In this document: in pieces, positions 8,291-17,044 of the stretch
Layout: every line of letters begins with the position of its first letter
Position numbering within the stretch: the first letter of the stretch is position 1
Assembly (NCBI GenBank): GCA_025463765.1
Contig: JAODBC010000092.1
Coordinates: 16,390 to 80,389, forward strand
Source: Subtercola sp.
GTDB taxonomy: Bacteria; Actinomycetota; Actinomycetes; Actinomycetales; Microbacteriaceae
Direction of reading: 5' to 3'
Length of the DNA: 64,000 nt
Made by a program: the position numbers and the translations under genes
The notes under the pieces: generated by a model
Databases searched by the model: none
Told to the model about the DNA's origin: nothing
Seen by the model: the letters and a program-made list of their open reading frames with translations, nothing else

Positions 8291-8983
8291 GTGTCGAAGA
8301 TTCTCGTTGTCGAAGACGACCCGGCTATGTGCGCCCTCATCGACCGCGGGTTACGGGGAGAAGGCCACGAGGTCACTGTGGTCGACAACGGCGTCGACGC
8401 GCTCATCGCTCTTGCGAACGAACACTTTCAGGCGGCGGCCATCGACGTGATGCTGCCGCAGATGAGCGGCTTCGAGCTCTGCAGGCGCATCCGTGAATCT
8501 GGCAGCACCCTGCCCATCATTCTGCTCACCGCTCGCGATGCCGTTGAAGACCGGGTGACCGGTCTCGATCTGGGCGCCGACGACTACCTGACGAAGCCGT
8601 TTGCTTTCGCCGAACTGAACGCGCGAATCCGGGCGCACCTGCGCCGCGAGAACACCCTGGCGACCTCGGTGCTGAGCATCGGCGATGTGATCATCGACCC
8701 GGGAGTGGTTCGAGCGACAGTGCGAGGCAAAGCGATATCGCTGAGCCTGAAAGAGTTCGCGCTGCTGCGGCTCTTGGCATCCAAGCCCGGCCGGGTCTTC
8801 TCTCGTGAGGAGATTCTCGAAGAGGTGTGGGGGTCGTCGCAGCTGTTCGAAACCACGCTTGTCGATCAGTACATCAGCTATCTTCGCAAGAAGCTCGACA
8901 CGGCCGGGGCGCTCGTGCTCATCAAGACGCTGCGCGGCGCCGGCTACCGCATCGACGCGCTCACCAGCACGGATTCACCGTGA
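8291..8983 (+). CDS. OmpR/PhoB-family response regulator
   Basis: The 230-residue protein starts at GTG 8291 behind GGGAG. The receiver domain has the acidic pair at 9-10, the phospho-acceptor Asp52 in IDVMLPQMSG, a Thr in LLTARDA and Lys in DDYLTKPF. The C-terminal winged helix (about 130-225) is the OmpR type, with a Trans_reg_C signature ending in TLRGAGYRID. Its stop overlaps the kinase start as GTGA, so the pair is translationally coupled. The downstream flavin electron-transfer operon is a possible target, as no other gene is between. Confidence 0.92.
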   Translation: MSKILVVEDDPAMCALIDRGLRGEGHEVTVVDNGVDALIALANEHFQAAAIDVMLPQMSGFELCRRIRESGSTLPIILLTARDAVEDRVTGLDLGADDYLTKPFAFAELNARIRAHLRRENTLATSVLSIGDVIIDPGVVRATVRGKAISLSLKEFALLRLLASKPGRVFSREEILEEVWGSSQLFETTLVDQYISYLRKKLDTAGALVLIKTLRGAGYRIDALTSTDSP

Positions 8984-10347
8984 TTCGACGCCTCTCGATC
9001 AGAGTGCGCATCACCCTCGGCAGCGCACTCGTCGCGACCGCCCTGCTGACGGTGGTCGGCGTGGCGATTCACTTTCAGATCATGAACATCACCGCCGAGT
9101 CCGATCAGACTCTCGCCAGCAGCGACCTCGAAGCCTATATCTCCGATATTCGTACGAACCCTGGCGAGACGCCGGATGCGCCCGCGGTCGGCATTCTCGT
9201 GCTCATCAAAGACCCGGCCGGGGCCTTTCGGGTCGACACCGTGCCGGCCGAAGTACGCACCGCCCTGCAGAAGCACCCCTCGGGCGACGCCTCGTTCGTC
9301 ATGCGCGAGCCGAGCGCAACCTTCACCGTCGTCGGAAAAAGCATCGCCGCTCCCGACGGCGTCTGGCAACTGTGGGCCGTTCGCAACGCAGCGACCAGTG
9401 CTCTCACCGTCTCTGCCGTCGACCGGGGCCTCGGGGTCGGCTTGACGGCGATTCTCGTGCTGTTCACCTTCGCGGCCTGGCTGCTGACCACACTCGCGCT
9501 TCGCCCCGTGAGCAGAATGCGCGCCACCGCCGAAAGCCTCAGCGAACGGCCCGACGATGCCGAGTTGCCCGTCGGGCCCGCGCACGACGAACTCTCCGCT
9601 CTGGCCACGACGCTGAATTCGTTCATCCGCCGCGTTCGAACCACTGCGCACCGCGAGCGGCAGATGGTGTCTGACGCGAGCCATGAGTTGCGTACTCCCA
9701 TCGCCGTCATGTCGACCCAGCTCGAGCTCGCACATGCGCACTTCGGCGATGCCGCCGCACTCGAAAGTGAAATTCTCGCCGCTCAGACGTCGCTCTCGCG
9801 CTTGGCGTCGCTGGCCGCGAATCTGCTCGAACTCTCGCGTCTCGAGGCTGCCTTCGACACCAAGCAGCCGCACTACGAATCGTCGACGGCCGCCGACCTC
9901 GAAACCGAGCTGATGGGCGCGATCGACCGCGCCCGGATGCTCGCGGGAATCGACCGCGAAAGCATTCAGTTCGAGGCCTGCGTCGTGTCTCCCGAACAGA
10001 AATACCTGCTCTCGGCCGCGTCGTTCGGCAGGGTGCTCGACAACCTGCTGGTGAACGCTGTGAACGCGTCGCACGGTACGGGCGAGATCACCGTCACGCT
10101 GCACCAGGAGGCTTCGGCGCTGGCCGTGCTCGTCTCAGACGAAGGCACCGGCATGCCCGACGATTTTCTGCCGCACGCCTTCGAACGTTTCTCGCAACCA
10201 GGCCCCGCCCGGGCGCCGGGGCAGACCGGCAGCGGCCTCGGTCTGGCGCTCGTGCACGCCGTCATCGCCCGGGCCGAAGGGTCGGTCACCCTGGCGAATC
10301 GCGAGCCGCGCGGGCTCGTCGTGTCGATTCTGATTCCGAACATATGA
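8980..10347 (+). CDS. Sensor histidine kinase
   Basis: The GTG at 8980 overlaps the regulator stop (GTGA) and gives 455 residues. Two transmembrane helices, at about 12-32 and 155-178, enclose an extracytoplasmic sensor of about 120 residues without cysteines or recognisable ligand motif. A HAMP segment follows, then the H box SHELRTP with His235, and the HATPase domain with N box (LDNLLVNAVNA), G1 (DEGTGMP) and G2 (GSGLGLALV). It should phosphorylate the response regulator encoded just upstream. The signal is unknown. Confidence 0.92.
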   Translation: MIRRLSIRVRITLGSALVATALLTVVGVAIHFQIMNITAESDQTLASSDLEAYISDIRTNPGETPDAPAVGILVLIKDPAGAFRVDTVPAEVRTALQKHPSGDASFVMREPSATFTVVGKSIAAPDGVWQLWAVRNAATSALTVSAVDRGLGVGLTAILVLFTFAAWLLTTLALRPVSRMRATAESLSERPDDAELPVGPAHDELSALATTLNSFIRRVRTTAHRERQMVSDASHELRTPIAVMSTQLELAHAHFGDAAALESEILAAQTSLSRLASLAANLLELSRLEAAFDTKQPHYESSTAADLETELMGAIDRARMLAGIDRESIQFEACVVSPEQKYLLSAASFGRVLDNLLVNAVNASHGTGEITVTLHQEASALAVLVSDEGTGMPDDFLPHAFERFSQPGPARAPGQTGSGLGLALVHAVIARAEGSVTLANREPRGLVVSILIPNI

Positions 10348-10463
10348 CATCTCGAACGCCCCTCATAGCAAGCGCACACCGCCTGCTCGACAAGCCTGGG
10401 CACGATCGATACTAAGAACCGCTCGCTTCTCGGCGGTCGATCCGGCGAAGAAAGAGGTACGAC

Positions 10464-11912
10464 GTGACCAGCACCTCACAACGCCCGCGTGCGTCGAGCC
10501 GCAGACGCGAGGCCGCCCAGGCAGACCGCGACGTTCAGCGGGCCGCAAGTATGCGGCAGCGAAACTATCGCGGTCGAGCCCGGGCCGCCGATGTGATGGG
10601 CATTCTGTGCTGGGTCTCGGTCGCTCTCTCGATAGCGCTCTATCTCGCCTACAGCGGTGGCAGCCAACTGACCGATGCGGGCGGTGTCGTCACCGCGGTG
10701 GGCATCGTCACCGGCCTGGCCGGTACCGATCTGATCTTGATCATGCTCGTGCTCGCCGCGCGAATCCCCTGGATCGACCACACCGTCGGTCAAGATCGTG
10801 CCGTCGCCCTGCACCGGCGGCTCGGCAAGCCTGCGCTCTACCTGATTCTCGCCCACGCCGTGCTGCTGACCATCGGCTATTCGATCAGCGACGGCACGAA
10901 CGTCATCGCCGAAACCGTCGGGTTCTTCGGGCTCGGCACTGACCCGATACTGGCGTACCTCGGGCTCGCCCTGCTTCTGCTGGTTGTCGTCACGTCGGTC
11001 GTCGCTGTACGCCGTCACTTCGCCTACGAGGCGTGGCATCTGATTCACCTGCTCAGCTACATCGCGGTTCTCGTGGCCCTGCCTCACCAGCTCTCGATGG
11101 GCGGGGTGCTGGCCGACGGCACGCTGCAGCGCGTCTACTGGATCGCGCTGTATGTCGCTGCTTTCGGTTCGATTCTGGTGTTCCGGTTCGCCGTGCCGAT
11201 CGTTCGAACGGCGCGCCATCGGCTGCGCGTCGATCGGGTCGACGTGATCGCACCCGGCGTTTTCTCGCTGCAGCTGCGGGGAACCGAACTGCGCCGGCTC
11301 GGCGCAGAGGGTGGCCAGTACGCCGTCTGGCGGTTCTGGTCGTGGCGCACCTGGTGGCACGCGCACCCCCTCTCTTTCTCGGCCATGCCAACCGACCGCA
11401 CGGTGCGGCTCACGGTGCGTGAGCTGGGGCGCGGCACCGCCCGGCTCAGCCGCATTCGGCCGGGCACCTTCGTCTCCATCGAAGGGCCGTACGGAATCTT
11501 CACCGATCAGGCACGATCGGCCCCCTACCTCTCGGTGATCGCTGCGGGAATCGGCGTCACGCCCATCCGGGCCATGCTCGAGCACGCTTCGCTCCGGCCG
11601 GGCGAAGCGACGATTCTGCTGCGCGGCACCGACCAGAGTGAGGCCTACCTCTGGCACGAGATCGGTCAGATCGCGCAGAACACCGGCGTGAGCGCCTTCT
11701 CGATGCTCGGCCCCAGACCTCGTCACGTGCCGACCTGGATGTCGGCGCACGCGCTGGCGAACGGAATCACCCTCGAATCGACTTTTCCGCACCTGCTCGA
11801 CTCCGACTTGTTCATCTGCGGGCCTACCGCCTGGGCCGAAGAGGTCGTGGCAGATGCCCGTGACGCCGGTATGCCCGAACACCGCATTCACCTCGAACGG
11901 TTCGACTCGTGA
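10464..11912 (+). CDS. Ferric-reductase-like transmembrane flavocytochrome
   Basis: The 482-residue product starts at GTG 10464 behind AAAGAGG. After a basic N-terminus come six hydrophobic helices of the ferric reductase/NOX b-type cytochrome domain (about 45-235), with heme-ligand histidines available in RRLGKPALYLILAHAVL and FAYEAWHLIHLLSY. The cytosolic part is a ferredoxin-reductase module: HPLSFSAMP for FAD, a GPYG loop, GIGVTPIRAM for NAD(P)H and FICGPTAW near the end. It should carry electrons from NAD(P)H across the membrane. It overlaps the FMN-binding gene by 4 bp, and with ApbE forms an operon for membrane flavin electron transfer. Confidence 0.88.
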   Translation: MTSTSQRPRASSRRREAAQADRDVQRAASMRQRNYRGRARAADVMGILCWVSVALSIALYLAYSGGSQLTDAGGVVTAVGIVTGLAGTDLILIMLVLAARIPWIDHTVGQDRAVALHRRLGKPALYLILAHAVLLTIGYSISDGTNVIAETVGFFGLGTDPILAYLGLALLLLVVVTSVVAVRRHFAYEAWHLIHLLSYIAVLVALPHQLSMGGVLADGTLQRVYWIALYVAAFGSILVFRFAVPIVRTARHRLRVDRVDVIAPGVFSLQLRGTELRRLGAEGGQYAVWRFWSWRTWWHAHPLSFSAMPTDRTVRLTVRELGRGTARLSRIRPGTFVSIEGPYGIFTDQARSAPYLSVIAAGIGVTPIRAMLEHASLRPGEATILLRGTDQSEAYLWHEIGQIAQNTGVSAFSMLGPRPRHVPTWMSAHALANGITLESTFPHLLDSDLFICGPTAWAEEVVADARDAGMPEHRIHLERFDS

Positions 11913-12451
11913 GAAAACGCGCCATTGCCGCGAGCGTCGTTTCATCGTCGGCCGTCATTCTGATCGGCTGGCAGATCGGCGCGCAGGCTCAGTCCGCTGA
12001 CACGTCGCTCTCGGCGGCCGCGCCGGCGCGCACGAGCGCCGCACCCGCCACCTCGTCGCCGCAGAGTTCGGCGCGGGCATCCACGACCCCGACGGCGACG
12101 CCTGAGCCCTCGACTGCGGCCTCGGCACCGAGCGCAACGTCGGCACCGAGCGAGTCGCCGAGTGCCGCTTCGACTGACGGAACCTATACCGGGTCGAGCG
12201 TCAATACTCGCTACGGCACCGTGCAGGTTCAGATCACCGTGAGCGCCGGCTCGATCACCGACGTAACCGCACTACAGCTCACCGACAGCGACAGCCGCTC
12301 GGTACAGATCAGCAACAGGGCCGCTCCGGTGCTTCGGCAGGAGGTGCTCGCGGCCCAGTCCGCGAACGTCGACTCGGTCAGCGGCGCCACGTACACGAGC
12401 GACGGCTACCTGAAGTCGTTGCAGTCCGCGCTCGATCAGGCCGGACTCTGA
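11909..12451 (+). CDS. Exported FMN-binding protein (covalent flavinylation substrate)
   Basis: This 180-residue protein starts at GTG 11909, overlapping the flavocytochrome stop. A signal or anchor helix at about 5-25 is followed by a long Ala/Ser/Pro/Thr linker and a compact FMN_bind domain (about 90-180). The domain contains the flavinylation motif SGAT in VDSVSGATYTSDGYL; the Thr of this motif is the known attachment point for FMN in the family. Its stop shares one base with the ApbE start, so attachment enzyme and substrate are made together. It probably takes electrons from the upstream flavocytochrome outside the membrane. Confidence 0.88.
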   Translation: MRKRAIAASVVSSSAVILIGWQIGAQAQSADTSLSAAAPARTSAAPATSSPQSSARASTTPTATPEPSTAASAPSATSAPSESPSAASTDGTYTGSSVNTRYGTVQVQITVSAGSITDVTALQLTDSDSRSVQISNRAAPVLRQEVLAAQSANVDSVSGATYTSDGYLKSLQSALDQAGL

Positions 12452-13230
12452 TGCTGATCGACACGTTCGAGACGATGGGCACGGTTGCGAGCGTGCGGCT
12501 TCGCGGTTCAGATAAAGCGGCAGCGCTCGAGCCCGTTCAGCAGGTCTTTCGGCGCTATGACGAAACCTTCAGCCTCTACAAACCGATGTCGGAACTCAGT
12601 CGAATCGCCTCGGGCCAGATGGCGCTGACAGATGCGACCGAGGCCGTTCGAATGGCGTATGCGGAGTGCGTACGCTGGCGCGCTGCGACCAGGGGCGATT
12701 TCACTCCCCACCGGCCCGACGGTCTCATCGACCTCTCGGGCATCGTCAAAGCCCAGGCGATGAACGAGGCAGCCACACTGCTTCGCGGGTCGAGCGCCGA
12801 GGGCTGGCTGCTCGATGTGGGCGGCGACGTCGTGGGGTCGACGGCGGGCACTGCTATAGGCCCGGCAGCGAGTTCGGCCCGACACCCCGAGCTGTGGAAC
12901 ATCGGCATCGTCGACCCCGATGACCGCACCCGGCTGCTGTGCTCGCTCCCCCTCGGCGATTCCTGGAGCGCGGTGGCGACGTCGGGCACCGCCGAGCGGG
13001 GCGAGCACGTCTGGCGCACCGACGACTCGGCGTTCTTCGTTCAGGTGACCGTTCTGGCGGCCGACATCGTCACCGCCGATGTGCTCGCCACGGCCATCCT
13101 CTCGGGCGGCCGCAGCAGACTTGACGAGGCGACGAGCACGTTCACCATCGATGTCATCGCGGTCGACCGGGCCGGCGGCATTCTCACCACTCCCCGCGTG
13201 CGCGACGTGATCACGGTCACCGCCGCCTGA
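12451..13230 (+). CDS. apbE: ApbE-family FAD:protein FMN transferase
   Basis: A 259-residue protein, shorter than most ApbE proteins (about 300-350), starting at the ATG that overlaps the previous stop (TGATG). Family features include ETMGTVASVRL at the start, DLSGIVKAQAMN in the middle, WLLDVGGDVVG for FAD binding and SGTAERG further on. The family moves FMN from FAD onto Thr of the SGA(T/S) motif in FMN_bind proteins; the adjacent gene encodes exactly such a substrate. No clear lipoprotein signal is visible, so it may act in the cytosol or lack the usual anchor. Confidence 0.9.
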   Translation: MLIDTFETMGTVASVRLRGSDKAAALEPVQQVFRRYDETFSLYKPMSELSRIASGQMALTDATEAVRMAYAECVRWRAATRGDFTPHRPDGLIDLSGIVKAQAMNEAATLLRGSSAEGWLLDVGGDVVGSTAGTAIGPAASSARHPELWNIGIVDPDDRTRLLCSLPLGDSWSAVATSGTAERGEHVWRTDDSAFFVQVTVLAADIVTADVLATAILSGGRSRLDEATSTFTIDVIAVDRAGGILTTPRVRDVITVTAA

Positions 13231-13233
13231 CGC

Positions 13234-14490
13234 TCACCGGCTGGCTGTCAGTCGCAACCGAACTAGACGGTACCCGATGCCGAGCGCGATCACGATGAGA
13301 CCGACGATGATCGCGGTCGGCGGCAGGGTTACCACCAGAACGAGGCAGCCGAGCGCACCGAGAACCTGAACGGCGCGAGGGTATCGGCGGTCGGTTTTCA
13401 GCTGGGAGAAGGCCGAGACATTGGCGATGAAGTAGTACAGCAAGACGCCGAACGACGAGAACCCGATCGCTCCGCGCAGGTCGACGCTCAGAATCAGGAT
13501 GCTCACCACGATCGCCAGCGTGATCTCGGCGTGGTGCGGTACCCGGTATTTCGGATGCACGGCCGCAAGCCAGCGCGGAAGGTCGCTGTTACGCGCCATC
13601 GCCAGGGTGGTGCGGCCGATTCCCGCGATGAGGGCGAGCAGTGCGCCGAGTGCCGCTGCGGCGGCTCCGAATCGCACGATCGGGGCCGCCCACGCCCAGG
13701 TCGCGGCATCCACCACGTCGACGAGCGGAGCCGAACTGCGCGCGAGCTGCGCGGGGCCGATCACGAGCAGCACGGTAACGGCCACCACCGCGTAGATCAC
13801 GAGCGTGATGCTCAGCGCCGTCAGAATCGCCCTTGGAATCGTGCGACGCGGGTTCTTGACCTCTTCACCCATGGTCGCGATGCGGGCGTACCCGGCGAAG
13901 GCGAAGAAGAGCAGACCGGCCGACTGCAGAATGCCGTACCAGCCGTTGGAGAAAAGGCCTTCGCCGAGCGCGACAGAGCGTGAAGGTGCAGAGGTCAGTC
14001 CTGCGATGACCACTAGGGCGAGCACCAGGAGCACCACCACCACGATGATGCGCGTCAGCGCGGCTGTGCGCGTGACGCCGAAGTAGTTCACGGCAGCGAG
14101 GCCCAGAACGGCGGCGACGGCGATCGGCTTCTGCCAGCCGGCGGGCGCGGCGTAGGCCGCGAAGGTGAGCGCCATCGCGGCACAGCTTGCGGTCTTTCCG
14201 ATGACGAAGCTCCAGCCGGCGAAAAAGCCTTGCCACTCGCCGAGCCGCTCCCGCCCGTATACATAGGTTCCGCCCGAAGTCGGGTACTGTGCCGCCAGCT
14301 GAGCCGACGACGATGCATTGCAGAACGCGACCACGGCGGCGATGGCCAGACCGATGAGCAGGCCAGCACCGGCTGCTTCGGCGGCGGGAGCGAACGCAGC
14401 GAAGATTCCGGCCCCGATCATCGAGCCGAGCCCGATAGTCACCGCGTCGGCGGTGCCGAGCCTTCGGGCCAGCGCCTGGTTTGTCGACAT
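13234..14490 (-). CDS. APC-family amino-acid permease
   Basis: The start at 14490 (MSTNQALARRLGTADA) follows GGGAGGAACT and gives 418 residues; the open frame continues upstream without similarity. About eleven to twelve transmembrane helices are visible. The N-terminal AVTIGLGSMIGAGIFAAF carries the GXG(S/T)-IGAGIF substrate-backbone motif of APC superfamily transporters, and the sixth-helix FFAFAGYARIATMGEEVKNPRR is typical of the APA and CAT-like branch. It should import or exchange an amino acid or related amine; specificity is not clear. It converges on apbE with only 3 bp between stops and diverges from the DUF2255 gene. Confidence 0.88.
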   Translation of the reverse strand: MSTNQALARRLGTADAVTIGLGSMIGAGIFAAFAPAAEAAGAGLLIGLAIAAVVAFCNASSSAQLAAQYPTSGGTYVYGRERLGEWQGFFAGWSFVIGKTASCAAMALTFAAYAAPAGWQKPIAVAAVLGLAAVNYFGVTRTAALTRIIVVVVLLVLALVVIAGLTSAPSRSVALGEGLFSNGWYGILQSAGLLFFAFAGYARIATMGEEVKNPRRTIPRAILTALSITLVIYAVVAVTVLLVIGPAQLARSSAPLVDVVDAATWAWAAPIVRFGAAAAALGALLALIAGIGRTTLAMARNSDLPRWLAAVHPKYRVPHHAEITLAIVVSILILSVDLRGAIGFSSFGVLLYYFIANVSAFSQLKTDRRYPRAVQVLGALGCLVLVVTLPPTAIIVGLIVIALGIGYRLVRLRLTASR

Positions 14491-14626
14491 CTCAGTTCCT
14501 CCCGCACCGCACCCTAGCCCCGCCGGGTTGCCGGCGGGTGAACACTCCCGACCGGCGGCCGCACAGCGTTTCGCCGATATCGTTGAATCTCGTCTACGTT
14601 CCAGTCGACAGCAGGAGGCACCGCAC

Positions 14627-15022
14627 ATGACCGATCAGTGGGCGCCAGCCGAACTGGCCCACCTCAACGCCGCCGACGAGCTCGAGATCGCCGCGCAGCG
14701 CGCCGATGGCACACTGCGCGCGTTCACTCCGATCTGGGTCGTGTGCGTCGGCGACCAGGCCTACCTGCGAACCTGGCATCGTCGCGACACCGGCTGGTTC
14801 GGCGCCGCTGTGTCGTCACAGCGCGCTCGGGTGCGAGTGCCGGGTCTCGAACGCGAAGTTGCGGTCGTCGACATCGGTGGCGCCGACCTCGAACTGCGCG
14901 CGCAGATCGACGCCGCCTACGGCGCGAAGTATGCGCGCTACGGCCACACGACCATCCAGCAGATGACGGGTGATGACGCCGCTGACACGACGTTGCGCAT
15001 CACTGCGCGCGACGACGGCTGA
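14627..15022 (+). CDS. DUF2255-family protein
   Basis: From the ATG at 14627, behind GCAGGAGG, the protein has 131 residues. The pattern of an early LNAADELEIAAQR, then PIWVVCVGDQAYLRTWH and a central strand run with a YARYGHTTI near the C-terminus, fits DUF2255, a small beta-rich family resembling pyridoxamine-phosphate-oxidase-like or nitroreductase-like barrels. No enzymatic role is established. It is convergent with the NAD-binding protein gene downstream, 16 bp apart. Confidence 0.75.
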   Translation: MTDQWAPAELAHLNAADELEIAAQRADGTLRAFTPIWVVCVGDQAYLRTWHRRDTGWFGAAVSSQRARVRVPGLEREVAVVDIGGADLELRAQIDAAYGAKYARYGHTTIQQMTGDDAADTTLRITARDDG

Positions 15023-15038
15023 GCCGAGAACCGTTCGC

Positions 15039-15779
15039 CTAGAGCGCGACCACCCACTCGGCGAACGTCTGCCGGCCGTGGTCGGCCGTAACGCCGGCCT
15101 TCAGGGTTCCGTCGCGCAACGCTTTGCCGAAGCCGCCGGGCAGCGGCACTTCGAGTATCGCGCCCTTCGCCTGCATGGCCGCGGCATACATTCTCACCAT
15201 GTCGGCCATGCGCAGCACCTCGGGGCCGGCCAGATCGGTTGCACGCCCCGCCGGCGGGCCTTCGGCGAGTTCGACGAGTCGTTCGCCGACCTCTCGCGCC
15301 GCCACGGGCTGGGAGATCATCTTCGGAATGAGGTGCACCGGCCCGATTACGGCCTGGCCGTAGACCTGCCGTGCGAACTCGTGAAACTGGGTCGCCCGCA
15401 GAATCGTCGAGCCGACGCCGCCCTCGCTGACGACCTTCTCCTGCAGCGCCTTGCCCGCGTAATAGCCGAACGGCGCCTTGTCGCTGCCCACGATCGAGAG
15501 CGCAATGTGGTGACCGACCCCAACGTCTTCTTCGGCCGAGAGAAGTCGCCTGGTCACCGTGCCGAAGAACTCTTCAGATGCCCTCGCCGACTGCGTCTGA
15601 ACCGAGGTGACGTCGATGACCACGTCGACGCCGTGCAGGCGGCCGGCGAGCCCACTGCCCGAAACCAGATCGACCCCGCTCGCGCGCGAAAGCGCCACGA
15701 CATCGTGGCCACGCTCTTGCGCTGCTTCGACGACGAATCGGCCCACGACACCGGTGCCTCCGGCGACAACGATCTTCAT
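15039..15779 (-). CDS. NAD(P)-binding NmrA-like SDR-family protein
   Basis: The start at 15779 (MKIVVAGGTGVVGRFVVE) gives 246 residues. The opening motif GGTGVVG is a Rossmann dinucleotide-binding loop of atypical SDR type, followed by VVALSRASG and VIDVTSV. The catalytic Tyr-x3-Lys seems replaced by YYAGKALQE, which retains Y and K (Y-x2/x3-K like). Relatives are annotated as NAD-dependent epimerase/dehydratase or NmrA sensors, some as quinone or NADPH-binding proteins. The function here is not determined. The 173-bp stretch 15780-15952 upstream holds no gene; a hairpin is not obvious. Confidence 0.8.
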   Translation of the reverse strand: MKIVVAGGTGVVGRFVVEAAQERGHDVVALSRASGVDLVSGSGLAGRLHGVDVVIDVTSVQTQSARASEEFFGTVTRRLLSAEEDVGVGHHIALSIVGSDKAPFGYYAGKALQEKVVSEGGVGSTILRATQFHEFARQVYGQAVIGPVHLIPKMISQPVAAREVGERLVELAEGPPAGRATDLAGPEVLRMADMVRMYAAAMQAKGAILEVPLPGGFGKALRDGTLKAGVTADHGRQTFAEWVVAL

Positions 15780-15952
15780 GGGAGTGCTCCTCGAGGTGTG
15801 AAATCCTAGGATGGGGGACGCCCACGAGATTCGCAACTCGTCTCTGCACTAGCTGGAGAGCCGGGGCCATCCGGTCACTCCCGCCACAGACTTCGCTCTG
15901 GCCGACACCAGCACGCTCTTCACCCGCCGAACGCGTGAGTCAGACAAGCAAA

Positions 15953-16387
15953 TTACGGTGCGTCGGAATTGCTTGCCACGTCCGTGCGTGATCGTCTTGA
16001 TCTCGAAGCCAGTCGTACTGACGACTGAAAAAAGTAAGCACCGACAATCAGATACAGCACGGCCGCGCGGGCGACCGCGGCGGAATCATGACCGCCGACG
16101 ACTTGAAAACCATAAATGAGCACGAAAGCAAGACAGAGGCCGCCAATGACGAAACCGGCCTCCGGCTTAGCTGTTGCCCTCCACCACGCTCGAGGTGGTT
16201 CAACTTCTTCGTTACCGCCTCGGAAGACGCGCACCGCGACGATCCACGGAATCACGTTTAGAACCATTCCGAAGATCACCGTTCCAACGCCCGGTACCAG
16301 CCGTGTCGCCAACTGAACGATCAAGTAAACGACTATCCACGATGCGACCAGAAAGAGCACCTTCCAACGAAGTCGCAGAATTCTCAT
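15953..16387 (-). CDS. Four-helix membrane protein of unknown function
   Basis: A 144-residue protein with four predicted transmembrane helices (about 9-26, 33-50, 75-95, 105-122), an acidic-Pro loop EEVEPPRAWW and a polar tail. Not recognised. The same loop and the following two helices recur in a broken paralogue 180 bp upstream (16565-16885). GC content is visibly lower than in the neighbouring operons. Start ATG at 16387 is the only good choice. Confidence 0.6.
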   Translation of the reverse strand: MRILRLRWKVLFLVASWIVVYLIVQLATRLVPGVGTVIFGMVLNVIPWIVAVRVFRGGNEEVEPPRAWWRATAKPEAGFVIGGLCLAFVLIYGFQVVGGHDSAAVARAAVLYLIVGAYFFQSSVRLASRSRRSRTDVASNSDAP

Positions 16388-16564
16388 TCGGCCCCCACCT
16401 CAGATTGTCGACGTGGATCATTCTGTCAGTGATTGGATCATGGCATTCGAAATGGCGGGCCCGCGTTGCCGATTGCGTCGCCGATTCCGAGCTAGAGCGT
16501 CGAAGACGCTTGCTCCCAGAATTTGGCAACAAGTGACTATGCAGACCGACCGTCCGCGAGTCAG

Positions 16565-16885
16565 CTAGAGACCCGGAGCCTTAGAATCGCTCGCCTCGAC
16601 CTCTCCCGCAAGCTCAACGCGAGCAGTGGTCTCGGGTGGCTGGCGGATGAGGCGGATCGATGAATTGAAGTACATTCCAGCCAACACAACGTCGACGGCG
16701 GTGGTATTGAAGAACCCGAAATCAGGTTGCACTACGCGGGTCACGACTACGGAGGCGGATGTCACGGCGTTCAACGCGAGCCACCCTCCAACTACGAATC
16801 CAGCGGTTGGACGAAAGGTCATTCTCCACCAAGCCCTAGGAGGGTCTACGTCCTCGCCACTTCCCCTGAAGGCTCGGGCCGAGTA
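16565..16885 (-). pseudogene. N-terminally truncated paralogue of the 15953-16387 membrane protein
   Basis: Reading from the in-frame stop at 16886-16888, the translation begins YSARAFRG, then DPPRAWWRMTFRPTAGFVVGG, matching the second half of the neighbouring protein (VRVFRGG, EPPRAWWR, AGFVIGG) residue by residue. Its first two helices are missing: upstream of 16885 the frame is closed and the sequence unrelated. An ATG at 16822 could still start an 85-residue two-helix protein, but most conserved residues of the loop would be lost. A tandem duplication followed by truncation explains it best. Confidence 0.6.
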
Positions 16886-17044
16886 TCACGACCCGTCGTT
16901 CGGCAAGGCACAACCGGCGAGCGACGGCAGGCCGCGACCCGTCTCGGCGCGGCGGGCCTGCCGGGCGGCGCGGTCGCCGGCGCGACCGAAGCACGAGGCG
17001 CCCGCCGCCCCCACCCGGAGCTCCTGCGCCGCTATGCTGCCCTC

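Noticed and set aside
16727..17044. N-terminal extension of the GNAT-AAA gene
   Set aside because: It runs antisense to the truncated membrane paralogue and lacks similarity; GTG 17045 starts exactly at the GNAT domain.
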